The notes under the pieces: model-generated
Databases searched by the model: none
What the model saw: only the letters and a program-made list of their open reading frames with translations
Told to the model about the DNA's origin: nothing
Assembly (NCBI GenBank): GCA_963793005.1
Contig: CAWBYP010000002.1
Span: 1-64,000 of the forward strand
Reading direction: 5' to 3'
DNA from: RPQJ01 sp963793005
Lineage (GTDB): Bacteria; Pseudomonadota; Gammaproteobacteria; Steroidobacterales; Steroidobacteraceae
Length of the DNA: 64,000 nucleotides
Made by a program: the position numbers and the translations under genes
Part shown: piece after piece, positions 1 to 11,188 of the stretch
Layout of the letters: each line of letters opens with the position of its first letter
Numbering within the stretch: the stretch's first letter is position 1

Positions 1-548
1 CGACCCCTTTTCGGATGGGCTCTCAGTTGACGATCGTGGTGTTTCGTCGGCGGGATAAGCTGGGCATAGCATTGATGGGACAGCGTCACTCGTTGTTCAT
101 CCTAACCGGATGTTTCAGCGAGGACCGCACGGATATCCAGCTTGACGTTTCGGGCTGAAAATTACACTGCCAAATCGACAAAACTGGCGATGCCCGGCGA
201 GGCGGATGGTGGGAAATGCTGACGCGGGATTCATTGCTAATGATGCCTGAAGAGGCTGAATTATTTCGACGAATTCCCAAAATCGCCGCAACCTGTTTGC
301 TGAAAATGCTTTACGGGAAGTGAATCTCGTGACCTATGGTGACTCGCGTGGCGAGTCGATGGCTGATGACATGTCCTGCGATATCCTCCTCGCTCTTCAG
401 ATGACGCAAATCGTTATTCCTGTGTCGCACATGATCAGTGACTAGGTCTGTAGCTTCACCTATCATGAATCACGCTTTATCGAGCGTTCGTGAAGGAAGC
501 CGGTAACGAATGTTTCCTCATTCGCTTCGCAGGCAAAGGGCACGGCTC

Positions 549-763
549 CTAGTGCCGCGAGAATCAATTAACCTCGCTTGAAAAGCCTTTCACCCTCCCG
601 CTTGCGCTCGGGGTCGGACGCGGGGCAAGCGGCCGGGGAGGGCCATTGTGAACCCTCTCCGGGCCTGAGAGCCCGACTCTCCCAGAGGGAGAGTGAAAGT
701 CGTTTGCGACTTTGGGTCGGAAATGGCCCGACAAGCAAGACTAAATCGTTCTCGCGGCACTAG
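549..763. repeat. 215-bp element with 15-bp terminal inverted repeats
   Basis: CTAGTGCCGCGAGAA at 549-563 is the exact reverse complement of the sequence at 749-763. The interior has further partial palindromes rich in CTCTCC/GGAGAG. It has no coding capacity, so it resembles a small non-autonomous (MITE-like) or REP-like element. Target-site duplications were not evident. Confidence 0.6.
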
Positions 764-794
764 CGCTTTATCCAACCTAATCCTTGGAGTAGCT

Positions 795-810
795 ACGGTC
801 GCCAGACCGT
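795..810. repeat. short hairpin repeat upstream of the sulfatase
   Basis: ACGGTC-GCCA-GACCGT forms a 6-bp stem. From memory, this 'tacggtcgccagaccgtgg' type of sequence is a dispersed repeat in Rhodopirellula-like genomes; that link was not checked. Confidence 0.45.
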
Positions 811-857
811 GGAAATCCCGCTAAAAAAATTTACGATGCACTAAATCGATACTCACC

Positions 858-2360
858 ATGAAAATCCTCCTGCTCATCCTCACATCGGTCACATTCCTCG
901 GGGCTGTACAAGCTGCCGACGTATCCAGGCCCAACATCGTCTATATCCTCTGCGACGACCTCGGCTATGGCGATGTGCATTGCCTCAATCCCGAACGCGG
1001 CAAAATCGCCACGCCGCAGATCGACAAGATGGCGGCGGAGGGGATGACGTTCACGGACGCCCATTCCAGTTCGTCGGTCTGCACGCCGACGCGCTACGGC
1101 ATCCTGACTGGGCGCTACAACTGGCGGACACACCTGCAGTCGGGCGTGCTGCAGGGTTATAGCGAGCCGTTGATCGCGAAGGATCGGCTGACCGTTCCGG
1201 CGTTGCTGAAGCAGCAGGGCTACACCACGGCCTGCATCGGCAAATGGCATCTCGGCATGGGCATTCCCAAAGATGAACCTTCGCCCGCGATCACCGATGG
1301 CCCGACGACGCGCGGATTCGACAGCTACTTCGGCATCAGCGCGTCGCTCGACATGCCGCCGTTTGCATTCATCGAGAACGATCGCTTCACCGAGCCGCTG
1401 ACCACGACGAAAAAATGGCAGCGCACGGGGCCGGCGGCGGCCAGTTTTGAAGCGGTGGATGTGCTGCCGACGCTGACGCGCAAAGCAGTCGAGTTCATCG
1501 CCGCGCAGGCGAAGACCGGCAAGCCGTTCTTTCTCTACATGCCGCTGAACTCGCCGCACACGCCCATCGTTCCGTGCAAGGAATGGCAGGGCAAGAGCAG
1601 CCTCGGCGCCTATGGCGACTTCGTGATGGAGACGGACTGGGCGGTGGGCGAAGTGCTCGCCGCACTCGACAAGGCCGGCGTCGGCGGCAACACGCTCGTC
1701 ATCTTCACCAGCGACAACGGCTGCTCGAAGGCCGCGGGCATTCCGCAGCTGCAGGCGCAGGGACACTACCCGAGCGCCGACATGCGCGGCTCCAAGGCGG
1801 ACATCTTCGACGGTGGCCACCGCATCCCGTTCATCGCCCGCTGGCCGGACAAGATCAAGGCCGGCAGCCGTTGCGATCAAACCATCTGCCAGACCGACCT
1901 CATGGCCACTTGCGCTGACATCGCTGGCGCGAAGCTGCCCGACAATGCCGGCGAGGACAGCGTCAGCATTCTGCCCGCGCTGCTTGGCAAAGACCAGTCG
2001 CCGCTGCACAAGGCGGTCGTGCATCATTCCATCAACGGCTCGTTCGCGATCCGGCAGGGCAAATGGAAGCTCGAACTCTGCGCCGACTCCGGCGGCTGGA
2101 GCGATCCCAAGCCCGGCAGCACGGAGGCCAAGGGACTGCCCGACACCCAGCTCTACGATCTCAGCACCGACATCGCCGAATCGAAGAACGTCTATGCCGA
2201 GCATCCCGAGGAAGTCGCGCGTCTGACGAAGCTGCTGGAGGAAATCATCGCCAATGGCCGCAGCACGCCCGGCGCGAAGCAGGCCAACGACGCTGAGATC
2301 CAAATCAGGAAAAGGGTCGGAGCTGCTGCCAAGGCACGCAAGTCGCCGAAGGCGAAGTGA
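858..2360 (+). CDS. secreted sulfatase (arylsulfatase family S1)
   Basis: An uninterrupted 500-residue protein with an N-terminal signal peptide (about residues 1-20, ending VQA-AD). The sulfatase signature CTPTRYGILTGR starts at Cys75, the residue expected to become formylglycine. Metal-binding Asp33-Asp34 (ILCDDLG) and Asp286-Asn287 (FTSDNG) are present, as are GKWHLG near 128-133 and the SPHTP histidine near 234. The family hydrolyses sulfate esters; marine planctomycetes carry many copies for sulfated polysaccharides. The exact substrate cannot be read from the sequence. It is one of the few intact genes in the first 32 kb. The start matches a good signal peptide. Confidence 0.93.
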   Translation: MKILLLILTSVTFLGAVQAADVSRPNIVYILCDDLGYGDVHCLNPERGKIATPQIDKMAAEGMTFTDAHSSSSVCTPTRYGILTGRYNWRTHLQSGVLQGYSEPLIAKDRLTVPALLKQQGYTTACIGKWHLGMGIPKDEPSPAITDGPTTRGFDSYFGISASLDMPPFAFIENDRFTEPLTTTKKWQRTGPAAASFEAVDVLPTLTRKAVEFIAAQAKTGKPFFLYMPLNSPHTPIVPCKEWQGKSSLGAYGDFVMETDWAVGEVLAALDKAGVGGNTLVIFTSDNGCSKAAGIPQLQAQGHYPSADMRGSKADIFDGGHRIPFIARWPDKIKAGSRCDQTICQTDLMATCADIAGAKLPDNAGEDSVSILPALLGKDQSPLHKAVVHHSINGSFAIRQGKWKLELCADSGGWSDPKPGSTEAKGLPDTQLYDLSTDIAESKNVYAEHPEEVARLTKLLEEIIANGRSTPGAKQANDAEIQIRKRVGAAAKARKSPKAK

Positions 2361-2407
2361 CATTCTTCCGTCGGTCGTGACTGAATGCGACTTTTGGGGG
2401 CTCAAAG

Positions 2408-3478
2408 ATGGCCAGACAGGCACGCGGCGAAGTCATTGATCCGGCGGAGGTCCAAATCGTTCATTGCGTTCAGCGATGCGTGCGGCGGGCGTTTCTGTGT
2501 GGTCAAGATCCCTACTCGGGGCAGTCTTACGAGCATCGACGCGAATGGATTCGCCAGCGGCTGAGGTGGCTCGCAGGTATCTTTGGGATTGACTGCCTGA
2601 CCTACACAGTCATGCACAATCACATTCATCTTGTCTTGCGAAGTCGGCCCGACGTCGTAGCGACGTGGTCAAACGACGAAGTTGCCCGACGTTGGCTGCG
2701 GCTTTTTCCACATACGCCGCGAGCAAGATGGTTCTCCCAGCGAGCCGACTCAGGGTGAGATCGATGCCATCGCGTGTCAAAGCAGTGTGGTTGCCGAGCG
2801 TCGGCGACGGCTTTCTGACATCAGCTGGTGGATGCGGTGTACCTGCGAAAACATTGCACGGCGGAGCAACGCGGAAGACGAGGTGACCGGTCATTTTTGG
2901 GAAGGACGATTTCGCTCGCAAGTCCTTCTCGGCGAAGCGGGATTGCTGGCGTGTGCTGCGTACGTCGATCTCAATCCGATTCGTGCGTCGATGGCTCAAC
3001 ACTCGAGTCAAGCGATTTCACCGGCGCAAACGATCGCCTCGAGGGCTCTGCGTCTCAGTAACGAGCGCAAACGAATGTCCTCCCACGAATGGGAGCGTCA
3101 GTCGTTGCGGCGCGAGTGACTGGCTGTGTCCGCTCGAGATCGACGAGGCAAACGATCCGATTGGGCCTGACGCCTCGGACAGCCACCGTCGCGCCAGCAA
3201 CAAAGGCTTTCTCTCAATTTCTCTTGAATCGTACCTGCAGCTATTGGATTGGACAGGTCGTCAAGTGCGGGAAGGCAAGCGGGGAAGCATCCCTCAGCAT
3301 TTACAACCGATCTTACAGCGGATGGGACTCGAGCGGACCCACGTGGTGTGAGTTGGTCACACAGTTCGGTCGTCGATTCAAGCGTGCCGTGGGTACGGCG
3401 GCCGAGTTGTCTCAGGAGGCGACTCGACGCGGTCAGTCTTGGCTGCAGGCTCCCCGAAACCCTCTGCGCACCTCTTAG
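2408..3478 (+). pseudogene. REP-associated tyrosine transposase (planctomycete Y1 type), frameshifted
   Basis: The reading passes through four frame segments: 2408 to about 2700, about 2682-3119, about 3120-3351, and about 3340-3478. The first carries the HNHIHLVL histidine pair of the IS200/Y1 transposase fold. The second carries WEGRFRSQVLL and a tyrosine in ACAAYVDLNPIR, the expected catalytic Tyr region. The later segments hold the long C-terminal extension usual in planctomycete copies (NKGFLSISLESYLQLLDW, then VTQFGRRFKRAVG). As written the protein cannot be made. Conservation on both sides of each break fits sequencing indels as well as decay. Confidence 0.8.
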
Positions 3479-3675
3479 CGATTCGCTAGCCGCGTTCATT
3501 CGCATTCGAAATCTTTTTCACTCGCTCGCTCAAGCCGCGCTTTCGAACGCACAGCTCCGGCCCGTAGCATAAGTGATTCGCGAAGTTTTTCGCCTGACGT
3601 GAACTTGAAACGTAGGTTCGGCGAAACGAATGGACTCTATCCCGCTGGGCGAATCCGGCAGCGTGGTACAGACAG

Positions 3676-3710
3676 TGCCTGTCCCCAATCGATGCCTGTC
3701 CCCAATCGAT
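3676..3710 (+). repeat. 17-bp direct tandem repeat
   Basis: TGCCTGTCCCCAATCGA occurs twice in tandem with a 17-bp period, just beyond the end of the gspF-like gene. The rest of the gap from 3479 to 3714 shows nothing recognisable. Confidence 0.7.
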
Positions 3711-3714
3711 GGTG

Positions 3715-4930
3715 TTAGAGTTGTGTGCTGCTCTTGAGCACGGGGACGAGCAGTGCGAGCACCACGCCCAGAACGAGGATTGCCATCACCAACAACATCA
3801 TCGGCTCGAGCAATCGCACGAACAGATCGAGCCGACGAAAGGTGATCTTCTCCAGCGAATCGGCGATGTCAGGAAGCACCGTATCGAGCGAATTGCTCTC
3901 TTCGCCGACGCTGATCATCTCGACCACCGAGGGCGGAAAGTGACCGGACGCTCGCAATGGCGATGCGAGGCTTTCGCCGCTCTTGATGTTTTCGGTCGCG
4001 TCGGTCATCGAATCTCTGCAGCAAACGATTTCCCGCCGCGGTGCCGCTGATCTCCAGCGACTTCAGGATCGGAACGCCGTTGCCCAGCAACGTGCCCAGC
4101 ACGCGACAAAAACGTGCCACGGCCAGGTTCATCAGGATGTTGCCCAGGACCGGAATCTTTCAGCTTCATGCGATCGGCAAAATCCTTGCCGGCTTCGGTT
4201 TGCAATTTCATCCGAACCAATACGAGCCCGACCCCGATCGCGACCAACAGCGATCCAGCCATAGTTTTGCAGGAAGTTGCTGAAGCTCAGCAACCATTCG
4301 GTCGCCGTCGGCATCTGGTCGTTCTTGCGAAGTCGATCGAACAGCATGTCGAACTTGGGAACAAAGAAGACCAGCAGCGCCGAAAGGACGACCGGTCCCG
4401 ACCGAAAACAGAAAGACCGGATAGGCCATCGCACTGATCGTTCGGCCCTTGAGGTCTTCCTGCAGTTCGGTGAACGTGCCGACGCGTTCGAGCGCATCTT
4501 CGAGAAAGCCGCCTTCGGTTCCGGCGCGGACCATGTTGCAGCCCATTTCGCTGAACACGCGCGGAAACCGCGCCATCGCATCGCCGATCGGTTCGCCATC
4601 TTCGACGCGACCCTTGATCTCGGAGACGACTTCCTTCAAGACCGCATCGGACGTTTGCTCGCCGAGCACGGTGAGCGATCGGATCATCGGCACCCCGGCG
4701 CGAAGCAGCGACGCCATTTGGCTGTAGAAGACGGCCATCGTTTGCCCTTTGACCTTCTTTCGACGGCCAATCAGCGATCCGCCGCCGGAAGATCCGACAT
4801 CCTTGACTTGCACCGGAAACAGCGATCGCTCTGACAGAATCATGGCCACTTCACGCTCACCGTTCGCCTCGAGCACGCCGTTGATCTGCTTGCCCGTCAT
4901 GTCGCGAGCGGTGTACGCAAAGGTCGGCAT
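3715..4930 (-). CDS. gspF: type II secretion/type IV pilus inner membrane protein GspF (frameshifted here)
   Basis: The protein starts MPTFAYTARD at 4930, the standard GspF/PilC opening, and would be about 405 residues if the breaks were repaired, the usual length. The first T2SF repeat is clear (MASLLRAGVPMIRSLTVL). The second is spread over other frames (LGNGVPILKSLEISG, then FPPSVVEMISVGEESN), and the C-terminal membrane helix LLVMAILVLGVVLALLVPV is intact. About four frame changes lie between 4400 and 3950. The start lies one base after the gspE stop (TAGCATG), so the two are co-transcribed. Role: inner membrane platform of a pseudopilus or pilus machine. Confidence 0.85.
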
Positions 4931-4931
4931 G

Positions 4932-6631
4932 CTAGAGCGCCTCACCCTTGGTCACGCGAAGCACTTCGTCGATCGAGGTGTTGCCCGCGATGACTTTGTC
5001 CCAGGCGTCCATCCGCAGCGTGCGCATGCCGAACTTGGCGCGCGGTCTTGCGGATCTCCCAGCTGCTCACCCGGTCGAGTGCCATTTGACGGATTTCGTC
5101 GTTGGCGACCAGCAATTCATAGATACCCATTCGGCCGGTGTAACCGACGCTGCGACATTCGCGACATCCGACGCTTCGATAGAGTCTGGCTGTCACCGAG
5201 TCGGTCCCAGGGAAAATCGGCCGGCGCAGTCCAGCTTGGTTGGCGTGTAGGGCTGTTTGCAATGCTGTGCAGAGCCGTCGCAACAGCCGCTGAGCCATCA
5301 CCGCTTCGACGGTGCCGGCGACCAGGAAGGGTTCGACGCCCATGTCGCTCATTCGCGTGAACGCGCCGGCCGCATCGTTGGTGTGCAAGCGTGCTGAACA
5401 CGAGGTGACCGGTCAGCGATGCTTGGATCGCATTTTCGGCCGTTTCCAAGTCGCGAATTTCTCCGACCAGCACGACGTCCGGGTCGTGACGCAAAATGCT
5501 GCGCAGCGAGTGGGCAAACGTCAGTCCGATCTTGGTGTGGACTTGAATTTGGTTGATGCCGTCGAGCTGGTACTCGACCGGATCCTCGGTCGTGATGATC
5601 TTGGTTTCCGGGCTCTTGATCTGCAGCAGGCTGCTGTACAGGGTCGTCGTCTTACCGGAACCGGTCGGACCGGTGACCAGAATGATCCCGTGCGGAAACT
5701 CGATGATCTCGCTGAACGTGTCGTAGACGTCTCTCAGACATCCCGAGACTCTTCAAGTCGAACTCCATCGCCGACTTGTCGAGGATACGCATCACGATGC
5801 CTTCGCCGTGGATCATCGGGATCACGCTCATGCGAATGTCGACCTCGCGACCGTGCACGCGGAGCTTGATTCGACCGTCTTGCGGCAATCGTTTTTCGGC
5901 GATATTCAGTCGCGCCATGATCTTCAAACGGCTGATGATGGCCGCTTGAAAGCGATTGATCTCCGGCGGCGTCGGCTGCGGGTGCAGGATGCCGTCGATG
6001 CGATAGCGAATGACCAGCCCGTCGGATTGCGTTTCGATGTGAACGTCGCTGGCGCGTGACTCGATGGCTTCGAGCAAAATCTCGTTGACCAGCCGCACCA
6101 CCGAAGCTTCCTGAGCCATTTCGCTCAATTCGCTTCCGTCGGTCTCGATCTCTTCGAGCAGTTCGACTTCCTCTTCGCTCTTGGCCGCCATCAGGCCTTC
6201 GACGGTTTCGCTGCCGACACCGAGGTGCCGGTTCATCAGCCGGGCGATTTCGCGCTCGCTCGGCAACAACGGGAATGATGTTTCTTCCCGTCGCGGCGCT
6301 GGCTTCGTCGAGCGGATAGAGGTCCAGCGGGTCGGAGGTGGCCACGACGATCGAATCGCCGTCGAATCCGATCGGAAACAGGGATTGGCGATAGATCAGC
6401 TTCTGAGGGAAACCCCTGCAGCGCCGACAAATCGATGTCGGTCTCGCGAAGATCGACGTACTCCAGCCCCACTTCTTCGGCCAGGGCTTTGAGGGCCTCA
6501 CGCTCGCCGACGTAGCCGAGTGAAATCGCCGCTTGGACCACACTGGTCGAGTCGCTGTTTCGGCTCTGCGTGAGCTGCTCATCGCTGAGCAGACCACGAC
6601 GTTTTAGGATTTCACCGGCATGCATGATCAT
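4932..6631 (-). CDS. gspE: type II secretion/type IV pilus ATPase GspE (frameshifted here)
   Basis: A repaired protein would be about 566 residues, matching GspE/PilB. The N-terminal MshEN-like domain (MHAGEILKRRGLLSDEQLTQ) begins at about 6625. The ATPase core follows: SRASDVHIETQ, then ARLNIAEKRLPQDGRI, then Walker A GPTGSGKTT encoded at 5641-5680, then VVLVGEIRDLETAENAIQ (Walker B region) near 5450, and the Cys-x2-Cys zinc motif CRECRSVGYTGRMGIYE near 5140. The C-terminal end DAWDKVIAGNTSIDEVLR reads to the TAG at 4932. Several frameshifts interrupt it. It powers the machine together with the adjacent gspF. Confidence 0.88.
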
Positions 6632-6735
6632 AATTGTACCACGTCTCCTTGGTCGTCTTCGCTCAGCCTCACCCGATCATCGGGTGAGCGAGTGCGAGGC
6701 ATCTTGAGTTCCTTGAATCTCGAGTCTTGAGTCCT

Positions 6736-9700
6736 TTAACGTCCTCCGCCGCGGCCGGGTGCTCCTCCGCCGCCGGGGCGACCACCGCCACCACCGGGTG
6801 AATCCCGCCACGCCGCCAAATCCGCCGGGAAATCCACCACCGGGAACTCCGCCTCGCCCGCCGAAACCGCCTGGGGCCCCGCCCGTTCCGCCCCGAAGGA
6901 CTCGGAAGGCTTCAATGCGACGCTGAATCTCGGCAGCGTCGGGAGGCAGCCGCGTGCCTGCGGACGTGAGCGCTGCTCACTGGCATTGTTACTCGGCGTC
7001 GAGCTGGACGCGTCGGCGGTCGATTTGGCTTGCGTGCCGAGAATCGACTCCAGGGCGATTTTCATCACTTCGGGATTCACGCTGCCGTTGGTGGCGTAGG
7101 TCACGATCGTTTCTTCCGAGACCATGCTGCTTTGATCCAGACGCTTCGACCAACTGCCGTACTTCGTTAAAGTCTTGTGGCGTCGCGATCACGACCAACG
7201 AGTTACTCTTCACGTCGACGGCAACGCTGATCTTGGCCGGTTCACTGGTCGGGTGCATTGCCGCGACCACCACGTCCGCCGCCACCGCCGCCGGCATGCG
7301 CAGCGCGTTGATGAAATCTTGGGGCGACGGTTGTCCGCCGCCGCCGCCGCCACCGCCTCCGCCGCGAGAACCACTGCTCTGCGCGCCTTCGATCCGATCG
7401 CCGAAGACCGACTTGACGACCTCGGCGACGTCTTTCGCATTTTGATAGATCACCGGGAATCAAGGCCGGTTTGGCCACTGTCTCGATGTCTTCGGGACTC
7501 TCTTGGATATCAATCTTTTCCAGAATCAATTCGATCATTTGCAGGTCAATCGGGTTGGCCTGAATGATCAACGCGTTGAGTCGGGCATCGGGGACGATGT
7601 TGACCGATCCGGTCGAAGTCAGAACCGACTTTGCGGTTGAGGCGTCGCCGCTGCCGCCACCCATGCCCAGCAGTCCGAGCATGCCTCCGCCAAATCCGCT
7701 GGTCACGGAGTCGACGGCCGATGAAATCGAACTCTCGCCTCCACCCAGAACGCTGGAAATCAGTTCGGCGGCGACATCCGCTTTGATGTACTTCAACCAA
7801 ATGATGGTCGGCAATTCGGACTGCAGCGCCGAAGGCGCGGCAAGCGATTCGAAGAGGGTCTGAAAGGCATCGAGAGCTTCCTGGTCCTCCGATGCGATCA
7901 GCATTCCGGCCGGAGTGAATTGAATGATGATGTCGCCACCGCCGACATTCACCTTGATCGACGATCCCGATTCGTTTTGGGCGAGCGTGGAGCTTGGCGT
8001 CAATTGGGCCTCGATCGGCGTTGCGTTGGGATTCGCATCGTCATCCACCGGTTCGCTGACAAATCGATAGCTGTGCCCGAAGTGGTTGCTGGCCTCGCTG
8101 GCTTGCGGCACGTCTCGATTTGGCCGGCGGCGCGACGCGCGCGTCGGGCTCTCGAACCGAACGTCGCTCGGGAATTCCGCCGCCGCCGCCACTCCGCTGC
8201 TGCCGCGTGCGGGGTAATGGTGCGAATCTTGTTGTCGCGACCGAGCACCGGCCACAGCCCTTCGACCTGCAGCAACGCCTCTTCGGCCGCCCGCCCGGTG
8301 TAGGGAAGGAGTCGAACCTTGTCGCCGAGCACGCCGAGCGTGTCGCTCCCTTCGAGTTCGCTGAGTAGCTTTTCGATCAGCGCGATTTGATCTTCGGTAC
8401 CTCGGATCCACAGTTTTCCGGTGGTCGGATCACCGTCGACGATCGGTCCGTCGCCACCCTCGGCGGTGACACCAAAGAACTTGTTGATCGTCGCCAAAGC
8501 TTGAGTCGGATCGAGCCTCTTCAGATCGATCACCTTGAAACTTTGGCCGCTTCCTTCCATCTCGGTAATCGACTTGGTGATCAACTCGTGCGTCTCGGGT
8601 CGGGCCCACGCAATGATCGCATTGGTCTTGGGGTCGATCGCGATTCGCGCGTCGGGCGTCCCGGCCAGCAGCGTTTGCAACACGTCAAACACGGTTGAAC
8701 TATCGGCGGATCTTGACAGTGTGAGTCCGGAAAACGGGCAGGCTGACTTCTTTGCCATCGCACGCCGTCGGGGGTCGCCAGCGGCTGATCCGCCTTTTGG
8801 ATAATCGACTCGAGCAAGCCGGTTTTTCCGGGCAGGCCGGCGGCATAGATTCGGTCGCCATACAGCCCGACCGAAATCCGAATGTCTTCACCGGCGTTCT
8901 CACCCGGTTCAAGTCCCAGCAGAGGTCGGGCGAGTTCCAGCAATTCATCGGCGCCGCGATACTTCAACGTCAACTCGATCACGTTGGTGTCCGCCATCGC
9001 AGCCGACTGCAGCACGTCACGGATCGCGATCAGTTTGCTCGCGGTCTCGGTGACTTTCACTTGGCGAGCGCTATCGAGCACGATGACGCGTCCCCAAGGG
9101 CCAATCATCAAGGCCAATTCCTCCTTGGCCGCCGTGGGGGTCAAACTGCCCAGCGGCAGCACGCAGCTGACAATGTCGCTCTTGCCCCGCTCTTCCAGCT
9201 CTTCGGGTCGAACCAACTCGGCAAGTTCGCTGATCAGCTTGTCGGCGTTCTCGACTTCCAAATCGATCACTTGCAGCATCCGTCCTCGGCGGACCAGCGT
9301 GTAGCCCCGTTTCATCAGGGCAAAATTGATGACGTCGAGCGCCTCGGAGATGGTGTAGGATCGAGTTGGGTCGGCGAAGGTAAAACTTCCGATCGGAACC
9401 TGGTCGAGCTGCAGCGCGAGATCGGCCTGGTCGGCAAACCATTCCAACACCGCAGGCCAGCTGGTCCCCGAAAAGTTAAAGCGAAGTTCGCCTTGATTAC
9501 CGGAAATCGAGGAGGTTGCGGCAGACTTGCGATACCGGCACCTCTTGCGGGACCGCCGGTGCGTCCGGCGCGGCAAGGGGCTTGTCCAAAACAGCCTGTT
9601 CGGGCGCTCGATCCTGGTTCGCCACCTCCTCGGGAACTTGGCCAGCGTCACCGGCTGGGGCAACGTCGGTCGTCCCCCGCCTCTTGAGCAACACCGGCCA

Positions 9701-9758
9701 CTCCGTGGCAAAGACTCGCCAGGGTCAGCAAGCAGCAATAACAGAAAATCGTTCTCAT
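6736..9758 (-). CDS. GspD/secretin-like periplasmic protein with repeated N-domains (frameshifted here)
   Basis: The start at 9758 gives a signal peptide (MRTIFCYCCLLTLASLC). An N0/STN-type domain follows near 9480-9240 (SWPAVLEWFADQADLALQL), then several N1-type (Secretin_N) domains near 8990, 8530, 7770 and 7420, for example VIDLKRLDPTQALATINKF. Low-complexity Gly/Ser linkers separate them (7650-7700, 7330-7370), and the C-terminus is a Gly-rich tail ending GRGGGR. I find no beta-barrel secretin domain, so although it sits 104 bp upstream of gspE it may be a periplasmic ring protein rather than a full outer membrane channel. Several frameshifts are present. About 1,007 residues if repaired. 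Confidence 0.75.
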
Positions 9759-10224
9759 GCTAAAAAACCGCGTCAGAAGAGAATTTGAGTGCCCGTTAGC
9801 CTATGTTACTCGCCAAAGCGGCTCTTACCGCCGCCAATTGCGGACAACCTAACGACCACTCCCGAATTAGATCCGTATATTGCATCTAACCCCTTCGTCG
9901 GGACGCGAGTTCTGCCGAACCGGGCGACTTTTCTTTGCTCCGAGACGATCCCCGGCAAATGATGAAAAAGACCGTTGACCCTCGGCCGCGGGCTGACCTC
10001 TGCATTTTCCTGGTCTTGGGGCCATCGAAAAGACTTGGGTTGGGGTACACATGCTGGTACGATTTCGGGGTCGGCGGAGCCGCTTGTCTGCTAAACTCTG
10101 ATCGTGAATGATGGCCTTGTGCGGGCTCTCGGCGAGAACCGAACCTTGGACGAGTCGATCACGCGAGTCGTCCAGCACCTCCGCGGCCACACTTGTCGGC
10201 TGAGGTACTCCGAGATTCACTGCG
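9759..10224. other. intergenic region between gspD-like gene and map
   Basis: The two flanking genes diverge from this 466-bp gap, so it should hold both promoters. I see no open frame with family resemblance and no clear consensus promoter. Confidence 0.4.
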
Positions 10225-11077
10225 ATGCTGAAGAAGCAAAAAAAGCTGATCCTGCCCCAAGAGCACCAAGATGCGATGCGACGGGCGGGACGGGTCAATG
10301 CACAGCTGATGGACTACGTTCGTCCCCACGTCAAGGCGGGAATCACGACCGGATTTCATCGATGAATTGGTCCATCAGTGGACGATGGATAATGGCCACA
10401 AGCCGGCAACGCTCGGTTACCAAAATTATCCGAAGAGTTGTTGCACCAGCGTCAATGATGTGATTTGCCACGGCATCCCCGACGATTACGTCTTGCAGGA
10501 AGGGGACATCGTCAACATTGACATCACCACGATCGTCGATGAGTGGCATGGGGACCAAAGCGAGACCTTTCTGATTGGTGAAGTCTCCGAAGAAAAACGT
10601 GCCGTGACCCAGTGCGCTTTCGACTGTCTCTACCTGGCGATCGACGCACTCAAACCGGGATGTCGCGTCAGCACGATCGGGGACACCGTCGTCCCGGAAG
10701 CTCATCGGCGCGGTTTTACGGTCGTCCGCGAATACGTCGGTCATGGGCTGGGTCGGCAATTCCATCTCGACCCATCGGTTCCCCATTTCCCCAATCGGCA
10801 AAGTCGCGTCGACCGCCTGTACCCCGGGATGTGTTTTACGGTCGAGCCGATGATCAACGGCGGAAGTCGGTACACGCGGAGTGACAAGAGCGACGGTTGG
10901 ACGGTCCGCACCAAAGACGGTCATCCGTCGGCACAGTTCGAGCATTCGATTCTGATGACCGATGACGGCCCCGAGATTCTGACGCTGACCCAACATGGAC
11001 CGCAAAGAGGGCACAGTTTTAGTGGGCGAGGCCAGCGCCACGAGCGTAGGCCGACCGAGCGTGCGAGTTCCGCGTGA
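10225..11077 (+). CDS. map: methionine aminopeptidase, type I (one frameshift)
   Basis: The start MLKKQKKLILPQEH at 10225 is followed by RRAGRVNAQLMDYVRP, then a single extra base near 10345 shifts the frame to FIDELVHQWTMDNG. All five metal ligands of the family are visible: Asp in VNIDIT, Asp in HGDQSETF, His in YVGHGLGRQFH, Glu in FTVEPM and Glu in QFEHSIL. The enzyme removes the initiator methionine from new proteins. The last about 20 residues run into repeat sequence, so the true C-terminus may be near 11,025. The FHLDP replacement for the usual FHEEP follows the planctomycete form of the protein as I recall it. Confidence 0.88.
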
Positions 11078-11178
11078 ATGACCGAGCGTAGGCCGGACCG
11101 AGTGAAGCGAGTTCCGGCGTGAAGCGAATGAAGACGAAGCATCGTGTTCGCGGAACTCGCTCACTCGGTCCGGCCTAC
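11046..11178. repeat. palindromic REP-like element (planctomycete GTAGGCCGGACCGAG family)
   Basis: The arm at 11088-11116 (beginning GTAGGCCGGACCGAG) is complemented by 11151-11178 (CGGAACTCGC ... CCGGCCTAC), giving a long stem. A decayed half-copy lies just before it at 11046-11072. The same element recurs at 30344-30431. It sits between map and the convergent DUF255 gene, where it could act as a terminator. Confidence 0.8.
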
Positions 11179-11188
11179 CGCTACCGCG

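Larger units (their letters stand above)
1..857. other. non-coding leader region
   Basis: No recognisable gene is seen before the first sulfatase. The short reading frames here have no family resemblance. The stretch from 549 to 812 holds palindromic repeat sequence, listed separately; the first 540 bases show nothing I can name. Confidence 0.5.

Noticed and set aside
831..2423. 530-codon minus-strand reading frame opposite the first sulfatase
   Set aside because: It is the shadow of a high-G+C gene: no family features, Arg/Ala/Gly-rich, while the plus strand has a full sulfatase with signal peptide and active site.
10367..11077. map starting at 10367 as an N-terminally short enzyme
   Set aside because: The missing N-terminal part is present from 10225 in a neighbouring frame with one extra base.
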